NCBI RefSeq assembly: GCF_003945325.1
Contig: NZ_AP019307.1
Span: 2,852,001-2,916,000, forward strand
Origin: Nocardioides baekrokdamisoli
GTDB lineage: Bacteria; Actinomycetota; Actinomycetes; Propionibacteriales; Nocardioidaceae
Reading direction: 5' to 3'
DNA length: 64,000 bases
Part shown: one piece after another, positions 7,542-17,133 of the stretch
Layout of the letters: each line of letters begins with the position of its first letter
Numbering within the stretch: the stretch's first letter is position 1
Program-made: the position numbers and the translations under genes
The notes under the pieces: model-generated
The model's input: only the letters and a program-made list of their open reading frames with translations
The model's database searches: none
What the model was told of the DNA's origin: nothing

Positions 7542-10500
7542 GTGACCATCAGGGTGGCAGTCCAGCACCGCACCACATACACGTTCGCCGAGCCGGTGAA
7601 GGTGTACCCGCACGAGGTACGCCTGCGGCCCGCGCCGCACTGTCGGACGCCGATCACCTCGTACTCGCTCACCGTGGGTCCCAGCGACCACTTCGTGAAC
7701 TGGCAGCAGGATCCGTTCGGCAACTTCCTGGCTCGGTTGGTGTTCCCCACGCCCGTCCGGGAACTCGACATCACGGTCGACCTCGTGGCAGACCTGACGG
7801 TGATCAACCCGTTCGACTTCTTCGTCGAGGAGTACGCCGAGACGTACCCGTTCGCGTACGCCGACCCGCTCCGGGCCGACCTGGACCCGTACCTGCGACC
7901 GGTCATCGAGGCCGGCTCGGTCGGTCCGGGACCGGCCGTGACCGAGTGGCTGCGCTCGAACGGTCTCGCCGAGGTCGGACCGACCCGGATCGTCGACTTC
8001 CTGGTGGAGGTCAATCGGCTCGTGCGTGATGCGGTCGACTACTCGGTCCGGATGGAGGCGGGCGTCCAGTCGCCCGATGAGACGCTGCAACGCGCGATCG
8101 GGTCGTGCCGGGACTCGGCGTGGCTGCTGGTCAGTGTGCTCCGGCAGCTGGGTCTGGCTGCGCGTTTCGTGTCCGGCTATCTGGTCCAACTGGTCACCGA
8201 TGACGTGCTCTCCGGCGAGGGTTTCCTGGACGGTCCGTCGGGCCCGCCGGCTGACTTCACCGACCTGCACGCGTGGGCCGAGGTATACGTACCCGGTGCC
8301 GGGTGGATCGGCCTCGACGCGACCTCCGGCCTCTTCGCCGGCGAGGGCCACATCCCGCTGTCGGCCACCCCGGACCCGGCCACGAGTGCCCCGATCAGCG
8401 GGGCCACCGGCCCCGTCGGCGTGCAGTTCTCGTTCTCGAACTCGGTGACTCGGATCCACGAGGATGCCCGCGTCACGTTGCCGTACACCGACGACCAGTG
8501 GGCCGGGGTCGATCGCCTCGGCGTCCACGTCGACGACCTGCTGCAGGCGGGGGACGTCCGGTTGTCGATGGGAGGCGAACCGACCTTTGTCTCCGTCGAC
8601 GACTCGAGTACGCCGGAGTGGAACACTGCCGCCGACGGCCCGGTCAAACGGACGCTCGCGCGGGAGTTGACCGAGCGGTTGAAGGAACGCTGGGCACCGA
8701 CCGGGATCGTCCAGCACCCGCAGGGGAAGTGGTACCCGGGCGAGCCGCTGCCGCGCTGGCAGGCAAGTCTGGTGTGGCGTACAGACGGCGTCGCGCTGTG
8801 GCAGGACCAGTCCTTGCTGGACCACCCGTGGTCTCCGGGGACCGACGTTCGTCCGGAGGTTCCGGCCCGCTTCGCGCGTACGCTCGCCGCGTTGCTCGGA
8901 GTCCCAGACGAGCACGTCCTGCCGGCCTTCGAGGACGCGTACTCCGCCCGGTGGTCGCAGGCGCGGCTGCCCTTCGGCGACCCCGAGGGCGCCGAGGCCC
9001 CGACGGTCGCGGATGTCGACGCGGGCATCGACGACGAAACCGCCTGGGTGATCCCGGTCTTCGAGCGCATCGAGGAGCGTGGCTGGGCCACGACCCAGTG
9101 GCGGCTGCGACGGGAGCGACTCTTCCTGACTCCGGGCACGTCTCCGGCAGGGTTGCGGCTGCCACTCGACTCGATCGGGTGGGTCGCCCCGCCCGAGACC
9201 CCGGACGCCTCGCCGTTCGCTGACCGGCCACCGCTGGGCCGCGTGAAGAACGCGTGGCAGCCGGCGAAGGTCGTACCGGTGGAGCAGGCGCCCCGGTTCG
9301 CGGTTGTCGTGGAGGAGCGGGAGGGTCACCTGTTTGTGTTCCTGCCGCCGATCTACGACGTGGAGCACGCAGTCGAACTCATCGCGATGGTCGAGGAGGC
9401 CGCCACGCAGGTGGGCACGCCGGTCGTCCTGGAGGGCTACCCGATCCCCGGTGACGCACGGACTCGGACCCTGTCGGTGACCCCCGATCCGGGCGTGATC
9501 GAGGTCAATGTCCAGCCGACGTCGACGTGGTCACAACTGCGGGACCTGACCACGTCGTTGTACGCCGATGCCCGGGCGACCCGCCTGACCACCGAGAAGT
9601 TCGACGTCGACGGGACCCACACGGGGACCGGTGGCGGCAACCACTTCACCCTCGGTGGCCTGACCCCGGCGGACTCACCACTGTTGCGTCGCCCCGACCT
9701 CCTCCGGTCGCTGCTCACCTACTGGCAGCACCACCCCGCGCTGTCGTACGTGTTCTCGGGCCGGTTCATCGGGCCGACCTCCCAGGCGCCGCGGGTGGAC
9801 GAGGGTCGTGCGGAGACGTTGTACGAACTCGAGATCGCCTTCGCCGAGCTCGACCGCGTGGCCGGCGGCGAGGAGGAGACGTCGCCATGGGTGATCGATC
9901 GGGCGCTGCGGCACCTGCTCACCGACCTCACCGGCAACACCCACCGGGCCGAGTTCTGCATCGACAAGCTCTACAGCCCCGACAGCGATCGCGGCCGACT
10001 CGGCCTGCTTGAGCTTCGCGGCTTCGAGATGCCGCCGCACGCTCGGATGGCACTGGTGCAGGCGCTGCTCATCCGCGCGCTGGTCGCACGCTTCTGGGAC
10101 GAGCCGTACGCAGGCTCGCTGGTGCGCTGGGGGACTCGGTTGCACGACCGGTTCCTGTTGCCGCACTTCGCTCGCCAGGACCTGCTCGACGTCGTCGAGG
10201 ACGTCAACCGGTGGCTGGTCCGGCACGATCCCGACGCACCCACCTTCGATGCGGCCTGGTTCGAACCCTTCCTCGAGTTCCGCTTCCCGCGGATCGGCGA
10301 GGTCGATGTCGCCGGCGTGCACATCGAGGCTCGCTGGGCGATCGAGCCCTGGGCCGTACTCGGTGAGGAGGTCGGCAGCGGCGGCACCGCGAGGTACGTC
10401 GACTCGTCGGTCGAGCGACTCCAGCTCCTGGTGCGCGGCCTCGCCGAGGGCCGTCAGGTCCTGGCCGTCAATGGTGTCCCAGTCCCGCTGACCCCGACCG

Positions 10501-10865
10501 GGGTGCCGGGCGAGTTCGTCGCCGGCGTCCGCTACCGAGCCTGGGCGCCGTACTCCGCGCTCCACCCGACCATCGGCGTGCACTCGCCGCTGGTCGTCGA
10601 CGTGGTCGAACTCGGCGCCTCGCGCAGCATCGGCGGGTTCACCTACCACGTCGTCCACCCGGGCGGGCGTGCGTACGAGGACCGGCCGGTGAACGCGATG
10701 AGTGCCGAAGCCCGCCGCGCGGGTCGGTTCCAGGTTGGTGGCCACACGTCGGGACTGATCGATCTCGACAGCTCGACGCCTCCGGCAGGGCGTGCGGACC
10801 CGTTGGCGGGCGCCGAGTACCCGACGACGTTGGACCTCCGGCGATTCAGACCCAGTGACAGTTAG
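7542..10865 (+). CDS. Transglutaminase/DUF2126 large protein
   Basis: An 1107-aa protein. The N-terminal ~290 residues are a transglutaminase-like domain with Cys in GSCRDSAWL (about 189), His in LHAWAEV (about 243) and Asp in GLDATSG (about 260). The rest is DUF2126, recognisable from LSMGGEPTFVSVDD, HPQGKWYPGEPLPRW and the C-terminal GGFTYHVVHPGGRAY. Such proteins co-occur with the ATP-grasp/alpha-E genes. GTG start with GAGG upstream; 27 nt after the preceding gene and 9 nt before the next, hence one operon. Cytoplasmic: no signal peptide. Confidence 0.88.
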   Translation: MTIRVAVQHRTTYTFAEPVKVYPHEVRLRPAPHCRTPITSYSLTVGPSDHFVNWQQDPFGNFLARLVFPTPVRELDITVDLVADLTVINPFDFFVEEYAETYPFAYADPLRADLDPYLRPVIEAGSVGPGPAVTEWLRSNGLAEVGPTRIVDFLVEVNRLVRDAVDYSVRMEAGVQSPDETLQRAIGSCRDSAWLLVSVLRQLGLAARFVSGYLVQLVTDDVLSGEGFLDGPSGPPADFTDLHAWAEVYVPGAGWIGLDATSGLFAGEGHIPLSATPDPATSAPISGATGPVGVQFSFSNSVTRIHEDARVTLPYTDDQWAGVDRLGVHVDDLLQAGDVRLSMGGEPTFVSVDDSSTPEWNTAADGPVKRTLARELTERLKERWAPTGIVQHPQGKWYPGEPLPRWQASLVWRTDGVALWQDQSLLDHPWSPGTDVRPEVPARFARTLAALLGVPDEHVLPAFEDAYSARWSQARLPFGDPEGAEAPTVADVDAGIDDETAWVIPVFERIEERGWATTQWRLRRERLFLTPGTSPAGLRLPLDSIGWVAPPETPDASPFADRPPLGRVKNAWQPAKVVPVEQAPRFAVVVEEREGHLFVFLPPIYDVEHAVELIAMVEEAATQVGTPVVLEGYPIPGDARTRTLSVTPDPGVIEVNVQPTSTWSQLRDLTTSLYADARATRLTTEKFDVDGTHTGTGGGNHFTLGGLTPADSPLLRRPDLLRSLLTYWQHHPALSYVFSGRFIGPTSQAPRVDEGRAETLYELEIAFAELDRVAGGEEETSPWVIDRALRHLLTDLTGNTHRAEFCIDKLYSPDSDRGRLGLLELRGFEMPPHARMALVQALLIRALVARFWDEPYAGSLVRWGTRLHDRFLLPHFARQDLLDVVEDVNRWLVRHDPDAPTFDAAWFEPFLEFRFPRIGEVDVAGVHIEARWAIEPWAVLGEEVGSGGTARYVDSSVERLQLLVRGLAEGRQVLAVNGVPVPLTPTGVPGEFVAGVRYRAWAPYSALHPTIGVHSPLVVDVVELGASRSIGGFTYHVVHPGGRAYEDRPVNAMSAEARRAGRFQVGGHTSGLIDLDSSTPPAGRADPLAGAEYPTTLDLRRFRPSDS

Positions 10866-10874
10866 GGTTCCCGG

Positions 10875-13397
10875 GTGAGCGGGGTCGAACTGGTCGGTGC
10901 TGCGGCGCCGGGAGACGTCGACCGCTACCGCGCTGTCCAGGCGCCGCTCGCTGCGTACGACGAGCTTCTTGCCGGTGCCCCGGGTGCCGCCAGTGGTCTC
11001 GCGGCCGCCATTGACGCGATGGGTCGCGGCGGCTTGGTGTCGGCCCGTCAGGAAGTACGCCGGCTGGTCGATGACGACGGCATCCAGTACGGGTTCCCTG
11101 CAACCGATGACGACCCACAAACACGGCGGCCATGGCACCTCGACCCGCTGCCGCTGGTCATCGCAGCGCAGGAGTGGGCTGGACTCGAACGCGCGATCCA
11201 GCAGCGCGCGCACCTCCTCGGCCTGATCCTCGACGACTTCTACAGCGACCGACTGCTCCTGCGTCGCGGCGTGATCCCGGCCGAGGTCGTGCTCGGGCAT
11301 CCCGGGTTCATCCGCCAGGCCGACGGCATTCGTGGGACGCGACTGACGATCGGCGCCCACGACCTGGGACGGGATGCAGCCGGTTCGTGGCGGGTACTCG
11401 CCGACCGTACGTCTGCTCCCTCCGGCGCCGGGTACGCGATGGCGAACCGCCGGATCGTCTCGCAGGTGATGGCTCAACTGCACCGCGAGACCGATCTCGT
11501 CCGTCTCCGCGGCTTCTTCCACACCATGCGCGCGGCCATCATGGATGCCGCTCCAGGTCGGGCCGAGAGTCCGCGGGCTGTGTTGCTGTCGCCGGGCGCC
11601 TACAGCGAGACCGCGTACGACCAGAGCTTCCTGGCGAGCCTGCTCGGGTTCCCCCTGGTCGAGTCCGACGACCTGGCGCTGCGCGATGGCCAGGTGTGGA
11701 TGCGTTCGGGCGGCCGACTGGCTCGCGTGGACGCGATCATCCGGCGAGTCGACTCGGACTTCTGTGATCCGCTCGAACTGCGTGCGGATTCCCAACTCGG
11801 ACTTCCCGGACTGATCGAGGCCACCCGACGTGGCACGGTCTCGGTGCTCAACCCATTCGGTGCCGGCGTCCTGGAGAACGCTGGCCTCGCGCCCTACCTT
11901 GCCCGCGCCTGTCATGAACTCCTCGGTGAGGACCTGCTGCTGGAGAACGCCCCGACCTGGTGGTGCGGCGACGCCGACGCGCGGACGTACGTGCTCGCGC
12001 ACCTCGAGCAACTGATCGTCCGGCGGCTCGACGCGGTCGACGGGCAGCCCCCGCAGGACGGCTGGGCGCTGAGCAGTACGAACCTCGCCTCGCTTCGCGC
12101 GGCGATCGCTGCGGAGCCGTGGGCCTGGGTCGCCCAGGAACCACTCCCGTTGTCGACCGCCCCGGTGGTCGAGGGCGACCACCTCACGCCCGGCCGGGTC
12201 GTCCTGCGTACGTTCTGGGCCGCCGACGAGACGGGCCCGACCGTCATGAAGGGTGGTCTGGGCCGGATCGGACCGGCCCCGTCGTCGCAGCGGATCTCCT
12301 CGAGTGCGGGAGCGGTCGCCAAGGACGTCTGGGTGCTGTCCGGCGGGGAGGAGACCCGGTGGGTCGACCGCACCGATCAGCTGCCGATCCTCGTCGGTCT
12401 GCGGGAACCGTCCGCGGTGTCCCCGCGAGTGGCGGACAACCTGTTCTGGATCGGTCGATACGTCGCCCGGGCAGAAGGCACGACCCGACTGCTGCGCGTC
12501 GTGGACGACCTCACCGAGGACTACGCATCCCACGTCGGTACGCCGGGTGCCTCGACGATGCAGGCGATGATCGAGGCCGCGGCTGACCTGACCCGGATCC
12601 GTTTCGACGGCGAGACCGACCCGCATGGCCATGTCCGGGCGATGCTGGCGGACACGGCGTTCTCCGGCTCGGTGGCGTACTCCGTTCGCCGTCTCGTCGA
12701 TGCCTCGCAGAACGTCCGCGACTCGCTGTCGTACGACGTCTGGCACGTGTTGAGTCGGTTGGTGCGCGCACTGGCCCGGACGCCGAAGAGTTCCCAACAA
12801 CTGCGGCCGACGCTCCTGCGGGTCATCGAGTCGTTGCTGGCGGTGAGCGGCATCGTCGCCGAGTCGATGGTGCGCGACGAGTCATGGGGTTACCTCGACG
12901 GCGGGATCCGGCTGGAGCGAGGCCTGATGACCGCCGAACTGTTGCGTTCCACGCTCGGGGTGGCCCGTCCCCCGGTCGTGGAGGGCCAGGTGACCGAGGC
13001 CGTCCTGGAGGTCGGCGAGAGCATCATCACCCACCGCCGGCGGACGGTCGCCGGTGTCGGGCCGGCCTGGCCGGTGCACTCGGCAGTGGCGTTGCTGCTG
13101 GCCGATACCGGCAACCCTCGATCGGTGGCCTTCCAGGTCGAGCGGCTCCACGAGGACTTCGTGTTGGTGGGCGACACCGCGATGGCGGCGCGTACGCGCA
13201 CGCTGGCGGAGGAGATCGCAGCCTTTGACATCGTCGCTGCGTGCGCTGACGGCCGCGCCGGGTTGGCATCCGGGCTGCAGGAGTTCGCCGATGCTCTGCG
13301 CGGGATCGACCAGGAGCTGGAGCAGCGTACGTTCGCCCGTCGGCAGATGCAGCGGGTGCTGCCCGCGCCGTGGACCGGTGGGAGGAAGTTGTCATGA
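10875..13397 (+). CDS. Fused circularly permuted ATP-grasp/alpha-E protein (copy 2)
   Basis: An 840-aa natural fusion: residues 1 to about 515 resemble the ATP-grasp protein, and from about 516 on the alpha-E signature reappears (VADNLFWIGRYVARAEGTTR). This shows that the two separate products of set 1 act together. The glycine-rich ATP loop of copy 1 (KPVDGSGGKG) is missing: the equivalent stretch reads RRLDAVDGQPPQDG, so nucleotide binding may be lost or altered. GTG start; 4-nt overlap with the next gene. Confidence 0.85.
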   Translation: MSGVELVGAAAPGDVDRYRAVQAPLAAYDELLAGAPGAASGLAAAIDAMGRGGLVSARQEVRRLVDDDGIQYGFPATDDDPQTRRPWHLDPLPLVIAAQEWAGLERAIQQRAHLLGLILDDFYSDRLLLRRGVIPAEVVLGHPGFIRQADGIRGTRLTIGAHDLGRDAAGSWRVLADRTSAPSGAGYAMANRRIVSQVMAQLHRETDLVRLRGFFHTMRAAIMDAAPGRAESPRAVLLSPGAYSETAYDQSFLASLLGFPLVESDDLALRDGQVWMRSGGRLARVDAIIRRVDSDFCDPLELRADSQLGLPGLIEATRRGTVSVLNPFGAGVLENAGLAPYLARACHELLGEDLLLENAPTWWCGDADARTYVLAHLEQLIVRRLDAVDGQPPQDGWALSSTNLASLRAAIAAEPWAWVAQEPLPLSTAPVVEGDHLTPGRVVLRTFWAADETGPTVMKGGLGRIGPAPSSQRISSSAGAVAKDVWVLSGGEETRWVDRTDQLPILVGLREPSAVSPRVADNLFWIGRYVARAEGTTRLLRVVDDLTEDYASHVGTPGASTMQAMIEAAADLTRIRFDGETDPHGHVRAMLADTAFSGSVAYSVRRLVDASQNVRDSLSYDVWHVLSRLVRALARTPKSSQQLRPTLLRVIESLLAVSGIVAESMVRDESWGYLDGGIRLERGLMTAELLRSTLGVARPPVVEGQVTEAVLEVGESIITHRRRTVAGVGPAWPVHSAVALLLADTGNPRSVAFQVERLHEDFVLVGDTAMAARTRTLAEEIAAFDIVAACADGRAGLASGLQEFADALRGIDQELEQRTFARRQMQRVLPAPWTGGRKLS

Positions 13398-14302
13398 GCC
13401 AGACCGCCGACGACTTCCTGCCCCGGCGCTACCAAGTGCGGCATCGGACCACGTACACCTACGAGGGCGCGGTCGACACGTGCTACGAGCGTGGTTTCCT
13501 GGCGCCGCGGGACACGCCGTCGCAGCTGGTGCTCTCCAACCGGATCGACATCGACCCGGAGCCCGACCTGATCACCGAGCACCTCGACCACTTCGGGAAC
13601 CGGAGCTTCTATGTCGAGGTGCACTCCTCGCACTCCCAACTGCAGGTGACCAAGACGAGCGTGCTCGACGTGGCGTGGTCGCAGCCGAATCTTGATCGCT
13701 TGAACCAGTGGACCGTGGCGACCGCCGCGGCCCAGATCGTGGCCCACGCGGACCCGGTGGAACGCGCCGAGTACGAGATGTCGTCGCCTTTGGTACGCCT
13801 GTCGCCGGTGGTCTCGGAATTCGCTGCCAGCCTCATCAATCCGGCCATGCCGCTGGGCGAAGCGATCCGCGCACTGACGCACGGCATCTTCTCCGGCTTC
13901 GCGTACGAGCCCGGCGCGACGACCATCAACACCACCTTGCCGGACTTGCTGCAGTTGCGTGCGGGGGTGTGTCAGGACTTCACCCATCTCGCCGTGGGTG
14001 CGCTGAGGTCCGTCGGTCTGCCTGCCCGCTATGTCTCGGGCTATCTCGAGACCTCACCGCCACCAGGCAAGGCGAAGCTCGAAGGGTCTGACGCGTCCCA
14101 TGCGTGGGCGTCGGTGATGCTTCCGGACGGGTCGTGGCTCGACTTCGACCCGACGAACGACCACTTCTGTGACAGCCGCTATGTCGTCACCGCGTGGGGC
14201 CGCGACTTCCGCGACGTCTCCCCGCTCAAGGGCGTGATCTTCGCCGATGCCGCGAGTTCGTCGATGTCGGTCGCCGTCGACGTGACCCGAGTGCCGACCT
14301 GA
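13394..14302 (+). CDS. Transglutaminase-like protein (set 2)
   Basis: A 302-aa transglutaminase-like protein with catalytic Cys in GVCQDFTHLAVG (about residue 193), His in ASHAWASV (about 236) and Asp in FDPTND (about 251). It is paralogous to the gene at 6678 and completes the second ATP-grasp/alpha-E/transglutaminase set. Its ATG overlaps the stop of the fusion gene in an ATGA arrangement. No signal peptide. Confidence 0.88.
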   Translation: MSQTADDFLPRRYQVRHRTTYTYEGAVDTCYERGFLAPRDTPSQLVLSNRIDIDPEPDLITEHLDHFGNRSFYVEVHSSHSQLQVTKTSVLDVAWSQPNLDRLNQWTVATAAAQIVAHADPVERAEYEMSSPLVRLSPVVSEFAASLINPAMPLGEAIRALTHGIFSGFAYEPGATTINTTLPDLLQLRAGVCQDFTHLAVGALRSVGLPARYVSGYLETSPPPGKAKLEGSDASHAWASVMLPDGSWLDFDPTNDHFCDSRYVVTAWGRDFRDVSPLKGVIFADAASSSMSVAVDVTRVPT

Positions 14303-14356
14303 TCTGGCGAAGCCATGCTCTGCGCCGGCGTCGTCCTTCAGGGTTGAATCTGCTGA

Positions 14357-14370
14357 CTAGTCCGGACTAG
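14357..14370. promoter_or_regulatory. Perfect 14-bp palindrome, candidate operator
   Basis: CTAGTCCGGACTAG is a perfect palindrome, flanked by CTG and CAG that extend the symmetry with small gaps. Such sites are typical for TetR-like dimers. It lies 80 bp left of the IS3 element; any gene it served on that side has been replaced by the insertion. No regulator gene next to it identifies the ligand. Confidence 0.4.
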
Positions 14371-14520
14371 CAGTTGGCGCTTTTCGGTTCATCTTCGCCC
14401 CTGGACCACTCATTCTGTTGACCGCTCGCTGGATCCGAAGGAATCCTCATGTCCGGCCCCCCGATTTCTGGTCCAAAACTTGTGAGAATCCATCCATGAG
14501 TGAGAGGACCGGTGTCAGTG

Positions 14521-14802
14521 ATGGCTGCCGCTAAGAGGTTGTCGCCTGAGCAGATCGTGGCGAAGTTGCGGGATGCGGAGAAGCTTCAGGGGCAGGGCGC
14601 GACGATCCCGCAGGTGTGCAAACGGCTCGGGGTGTCTGAGCAGACGTTCTATCGCTGGCGTCAGAAGTACGGGGCGTTGAAGGAAGACGAGGCGATCCGG
14701 CTCAAAACCCTGGAGCAGGAGAACGCTCGGTTGAAACGGATCGTGGCTGAGCAGGCGCTCGACATCTCGATGTTGAAGGACCTTGCGAAGGGAAACTTCT
14801 GA
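14521..14802 (+). CDS. IS3-family transposase OrfA
   Basis: A 93-aa helix-turn-helix DNA-binding protein: KRLSPEQIVAKLRDAE, then IPQVCKRLGVSEQTFYRWRQKYG, followed by a leucine-zipper-like segment (LKTLEQENARLKRIVAEQ). It recognises the IS ends and forms the N-terminal part of the OrfAB transposase. The start at 14521 is an ATG; GTG codons upstream in the frame are possible. It stops just after a -1 slippery site. Confidence 0.9.
   Translation: MAAAKRLSPEQIVAKLRDAEKLQGQGATIPQVCKRLGVSEQTFYRWRQKYGALKEDEAIRLKTLEQENARLKRIVAEQALDISMLKDLAKGNF
14790..14796 (+). promoter_or_regulatory. Programmed -1 frameshift heptamer GGGAAAC
   Basis: G GGA AAC stands in the canonical X XXY YYZ register of orfA, two codons before its stop (next codons TTC TGA). 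A -1 slip continues into the frame of orfB, which is open without a start codon up to this point, giving an OrfAB fusion reading GNLLSPSRRDAVAM across the junction. This is the usual way IS3 elements make their active transposase. Confidence 0.8.
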
Positions 14803-14825
14803 GCCCGTCCCGTCGACGCGACGCG

Positions 14826-15674
14826 GTGGCGATGCTGACCAGGAAGCACAAGGTCAGCGAACGTCGCGCGTGCCGGCTGGTCGGGCAGAACCGATCCTCG
14901 AACCGCTACGTCGCGGTGCCTTCGGATTTCGAAGTCAAGCTCGTAGCGCGGATGACGAAGTTAGCTGCGCGGCATCCGAAGTGGGGTTACCGGATGATCC
15001 ATCTGATTCTGGTTGAGGAGGGCTGGGAGGTGAACCGCAAACGGATCGAGCGGTTGTGGCGCCAAGAAGGCCTGCAAGTGCCCCCGTCGAGGGCTAAAGA
15101 CGCAGGTCAGAAGGCGTTGGGGGCCGATGAGAACAGTTTGTGGAAGCTGCCACCGCTGCGTCGTAATCACATCTGGTCCTATGACTTCGTGACCCGCAGG
15201 ACCGATGACGGGCGGGCGGTGCGGGTGCTGAACGTCATCGATGAGTTCACTCGGGTCGCGTTGGGGTCGTGGGTGGCGCGGTCGATCGGGGCGATGCACG
15301 TCCAGGAACACCTTGAAGCGCTGTTCGAGGTCCACGGGAAGCCGTCGCTGATCCGGGCCGACAACGGTCGGGAGTTCGTGGCTGATTCGCTGCGTGAATG
15401 GCTCACCGAGCAGGGCGTCCGGGCAGTGTTCGTGGCGAAGGCGTCGCCGCAGCAGAACGGGTACATCGAACGGTTCAACGGCTCGATGTCACGCGAGGTG
15501 TTCGGGCACGAGATCTACCACTCGGTGCTCGAGGTTCGACACGTGGTGAACGAGTGGACCGAGGTGTACAACACCCGCCGGCCTCATCGAGGACTTGGTG
15601 GCAAGACCCCGGCGGCGTACGCGAAGATGCATCCAGACACAGAAGATCCGGAAGAGGATGGTGGTTGCCCGTGA
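14826..15674 (+). CDS. IS3-family transposase OrfB (DDE catalytic subunit)
   Basis: A 282-aa integrase-core protein: an HTH_21-like segment (PKWGYRMIHLILVEEGWEVN), then the rve domain with the DDE residues in WSYDFVTRR, RADNGREF and NGYIERFNGS. The DNGREF form fits the IS407 group. The coordinates give the longest frame with its own start (GTG); in cells it is mostly made as the C-terminal part of OrfAB by frameshifting at 14790. Confidence 0.92.
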   Translation: MAMLTRKHKVSERRACRLVGQNRSSNRYVAVPSDFEVKLVARMTKLAARHPKWGYRMIHLILVEEGWEVNRKRIERLWRQEGLQVPPSRAKDAGQKALGADENSLWKLPPLRRNHIWSYDFVTRRTDDGRAVRVLNVIDEFTRVALGSWVARSIGAMHVQEHLEALFEVHGKPSLIRADNGREFVADSLREWLTEQGVRAVFVAKASPQQNGYIERFNGSMSREVFGHEIYHSVLEVRHVVNEWTEVYNTRRPHRGLGGKTPAAYAKMHPDTEDPEEDGGCP

Positions 15675-15778
15675 GAGGGACTACCACCACTGCGCGTGGA
15701 CCAGTCCGCCCACGGGCCCGGATCGGATGTTCTGCCCGGAACTCTCACACCGGGCGGACCAGTTTCTTGGGGCCGGAC

Positions 15779-17131
15779 ATGCCTTACGTGCCGGCCAGCA
15801 GCGGTTCGCAACGGATCCTCGACACCCACGCCGGGACCGGGACCTGCACCCCGTCCTGCGCAACGCTGACCGACGGCACACCCGAATACGTCAAGGCCAC
15901 CGGTACCGCGGTCCCGGCTGATGCCACCGCGGTGGTGTTGTCGGCCACCGTCACCACTCCCAGCGCAGGTGGCTCGCTCAGCATCTGGCCCCAAGGACAA
16001 CTCGGATCAGCGAATACCAGCCTCAACTACCTGTCCGGGATGACCACGACCGGCACCGTCCTCACCAGCCTCGGTGGCGGGACGATCGGCACTGAGCTTC
16101 ACGGCGCCACCGCCGACCTCGCCCTCGACGTCCAGGGGTACTACCTCGCCGCACCCGTCACCACCACGTACACCTACAACGGCGACAACCAACTCACCGA
16201 CACCACCACCAGCAGCGCCACTACCAACCCGCACTACACCTACGACCCCCACACCGGGCTCGCCCAGCGGATCAACGACCACACCAGCGACTACATCTAC
16301 GGACCCGACGGTGCGCTGCTGGAGACCACAGCCGACACGGCCAACGCACCCGGCACCGTCACCAACTACTACCTCACTGACACGCTGACGTCCGTCCGAG
16401 CCCAAATCTCCACCGACGGCACCCTCAACACCACCAACACCTACACACCCTGGGGAACCGGCGGTCCCGCCTACGCAGGCGGATACACCGACCCAACCAC
16501 TGGCTACAACTACCTCCTCAACCGCTACCAAGACCCCACTACCGGCCAATTCGCCACCGTCGACCCGCTGGTCGGTCTCACTGCGCAGCCATACGGATAT
16601 GCAGACGGAAACCCCACAGGCGAAACTGACCCGACCGGGCTGTCATGCAGTCTCAATCCGTTTTCTGGCGACAATTGCATTGGAGCTGCGTTCGTAGCCG
16701 TCGGCGGAGTCGTAGACAACACGCTCGGATGGGCCGCTGACCACCCGGTACAAGCCGTCGGCATCGGATTGGGAGCCGTGTCGCTTGCTACTGGCGTTGG
16801 TGAGCTCGCCGGCGCCACCCTAGTACTGGGAGATCTGGTTATTGGGCCGACCGCGCTCGGGGTCGTATCGTTCGGAACTGGTGTGGTGGGCACGGTCCTT
16901 GACGCCAAAGACTGTCACAATGAGGGGGGCGCGGCCTGTGCTGGCCTTGCGCTCAGCCTTCCGGGTGCGATCAGTGGTATCGGGGGCCTTCTTCCCGCTG
17001 GGCTGTTGCCCGAGAGCCTTCTCTCTCTGCTGGACTACATCGGATTTGGGACCGGTGCGCTTGGTTTTGGTTGGGACACCGGAGCAATTCTGTTCGGCAC
17101 CGATGCCAGTTCGTCGGAAGGATGTAGGTAG
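15779..17131 (+). pseudogene. 5'-truncated RHS/YD-repeat polymorphic toxin gene
   Basis: The 3' part of an RHS-type gene abruptly begins at the IS3 right end. Visible parts: a secreted-protein beta module ending ADLALDVQGYY, YD repeats (TYTYNGDNQLTDTT, HYTYDPHTGLAQ), then the RHS core end GGYTDPTTGYNYLLNRYQDP and PYGYADGNPTGETDPTGL. After DPTGL, where variable toxin tips start, come about 165 residues rich in Gly/Ala/Leu with several hydrophobic segments, suggesting a membrane-active tip; no enzyme motif is seen. The last A of the IS makes an in-frame ATG at 15779, so a 450-aa fragment might still be translated. Confidence 0.8.
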
Positions 17132-17133
17132 CT

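Larger units (their letters stand above)
14450..15779 (+). mobile_element. IS3-family insertion sequence (IS407-like group)
   Basis: A 1330-bp element with matching ends: both begin TGTCCGGCCCC when read inward and share CTGGTCC about 18 bp in; the left copy starts at 14450 and the right copy ends at 15779. It holds two overlapping-frame genes, orfA and orfB, as in IS3 elements. The flanking bases (left TCA, right TGC) do not form a target duplication, so the element probably mediated a deletion or recombination after inserting. Confidence 0.9.

Noticed and set aside
6672-9368. Long minus-strand open frame opposite the transglutaminase genes
   Set aside because: Arg/Gly/Asp-rich composition typical of an antisense shadow in GC-rich DNA; the plus strand encodes clear conserved proteins.
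9675-12800. Minus-strand frame of over 1000 codons
   Set aside because: Antisense shadow of DUF2126 and ATP-grasp genes; no family features.
15398-15778. RHS reading frame continuing leftward into the IS3 element
   Set aside because: This part lies opposite in phase to orfB inside the IS and is accidental; RHS similarity begins at the IS border.
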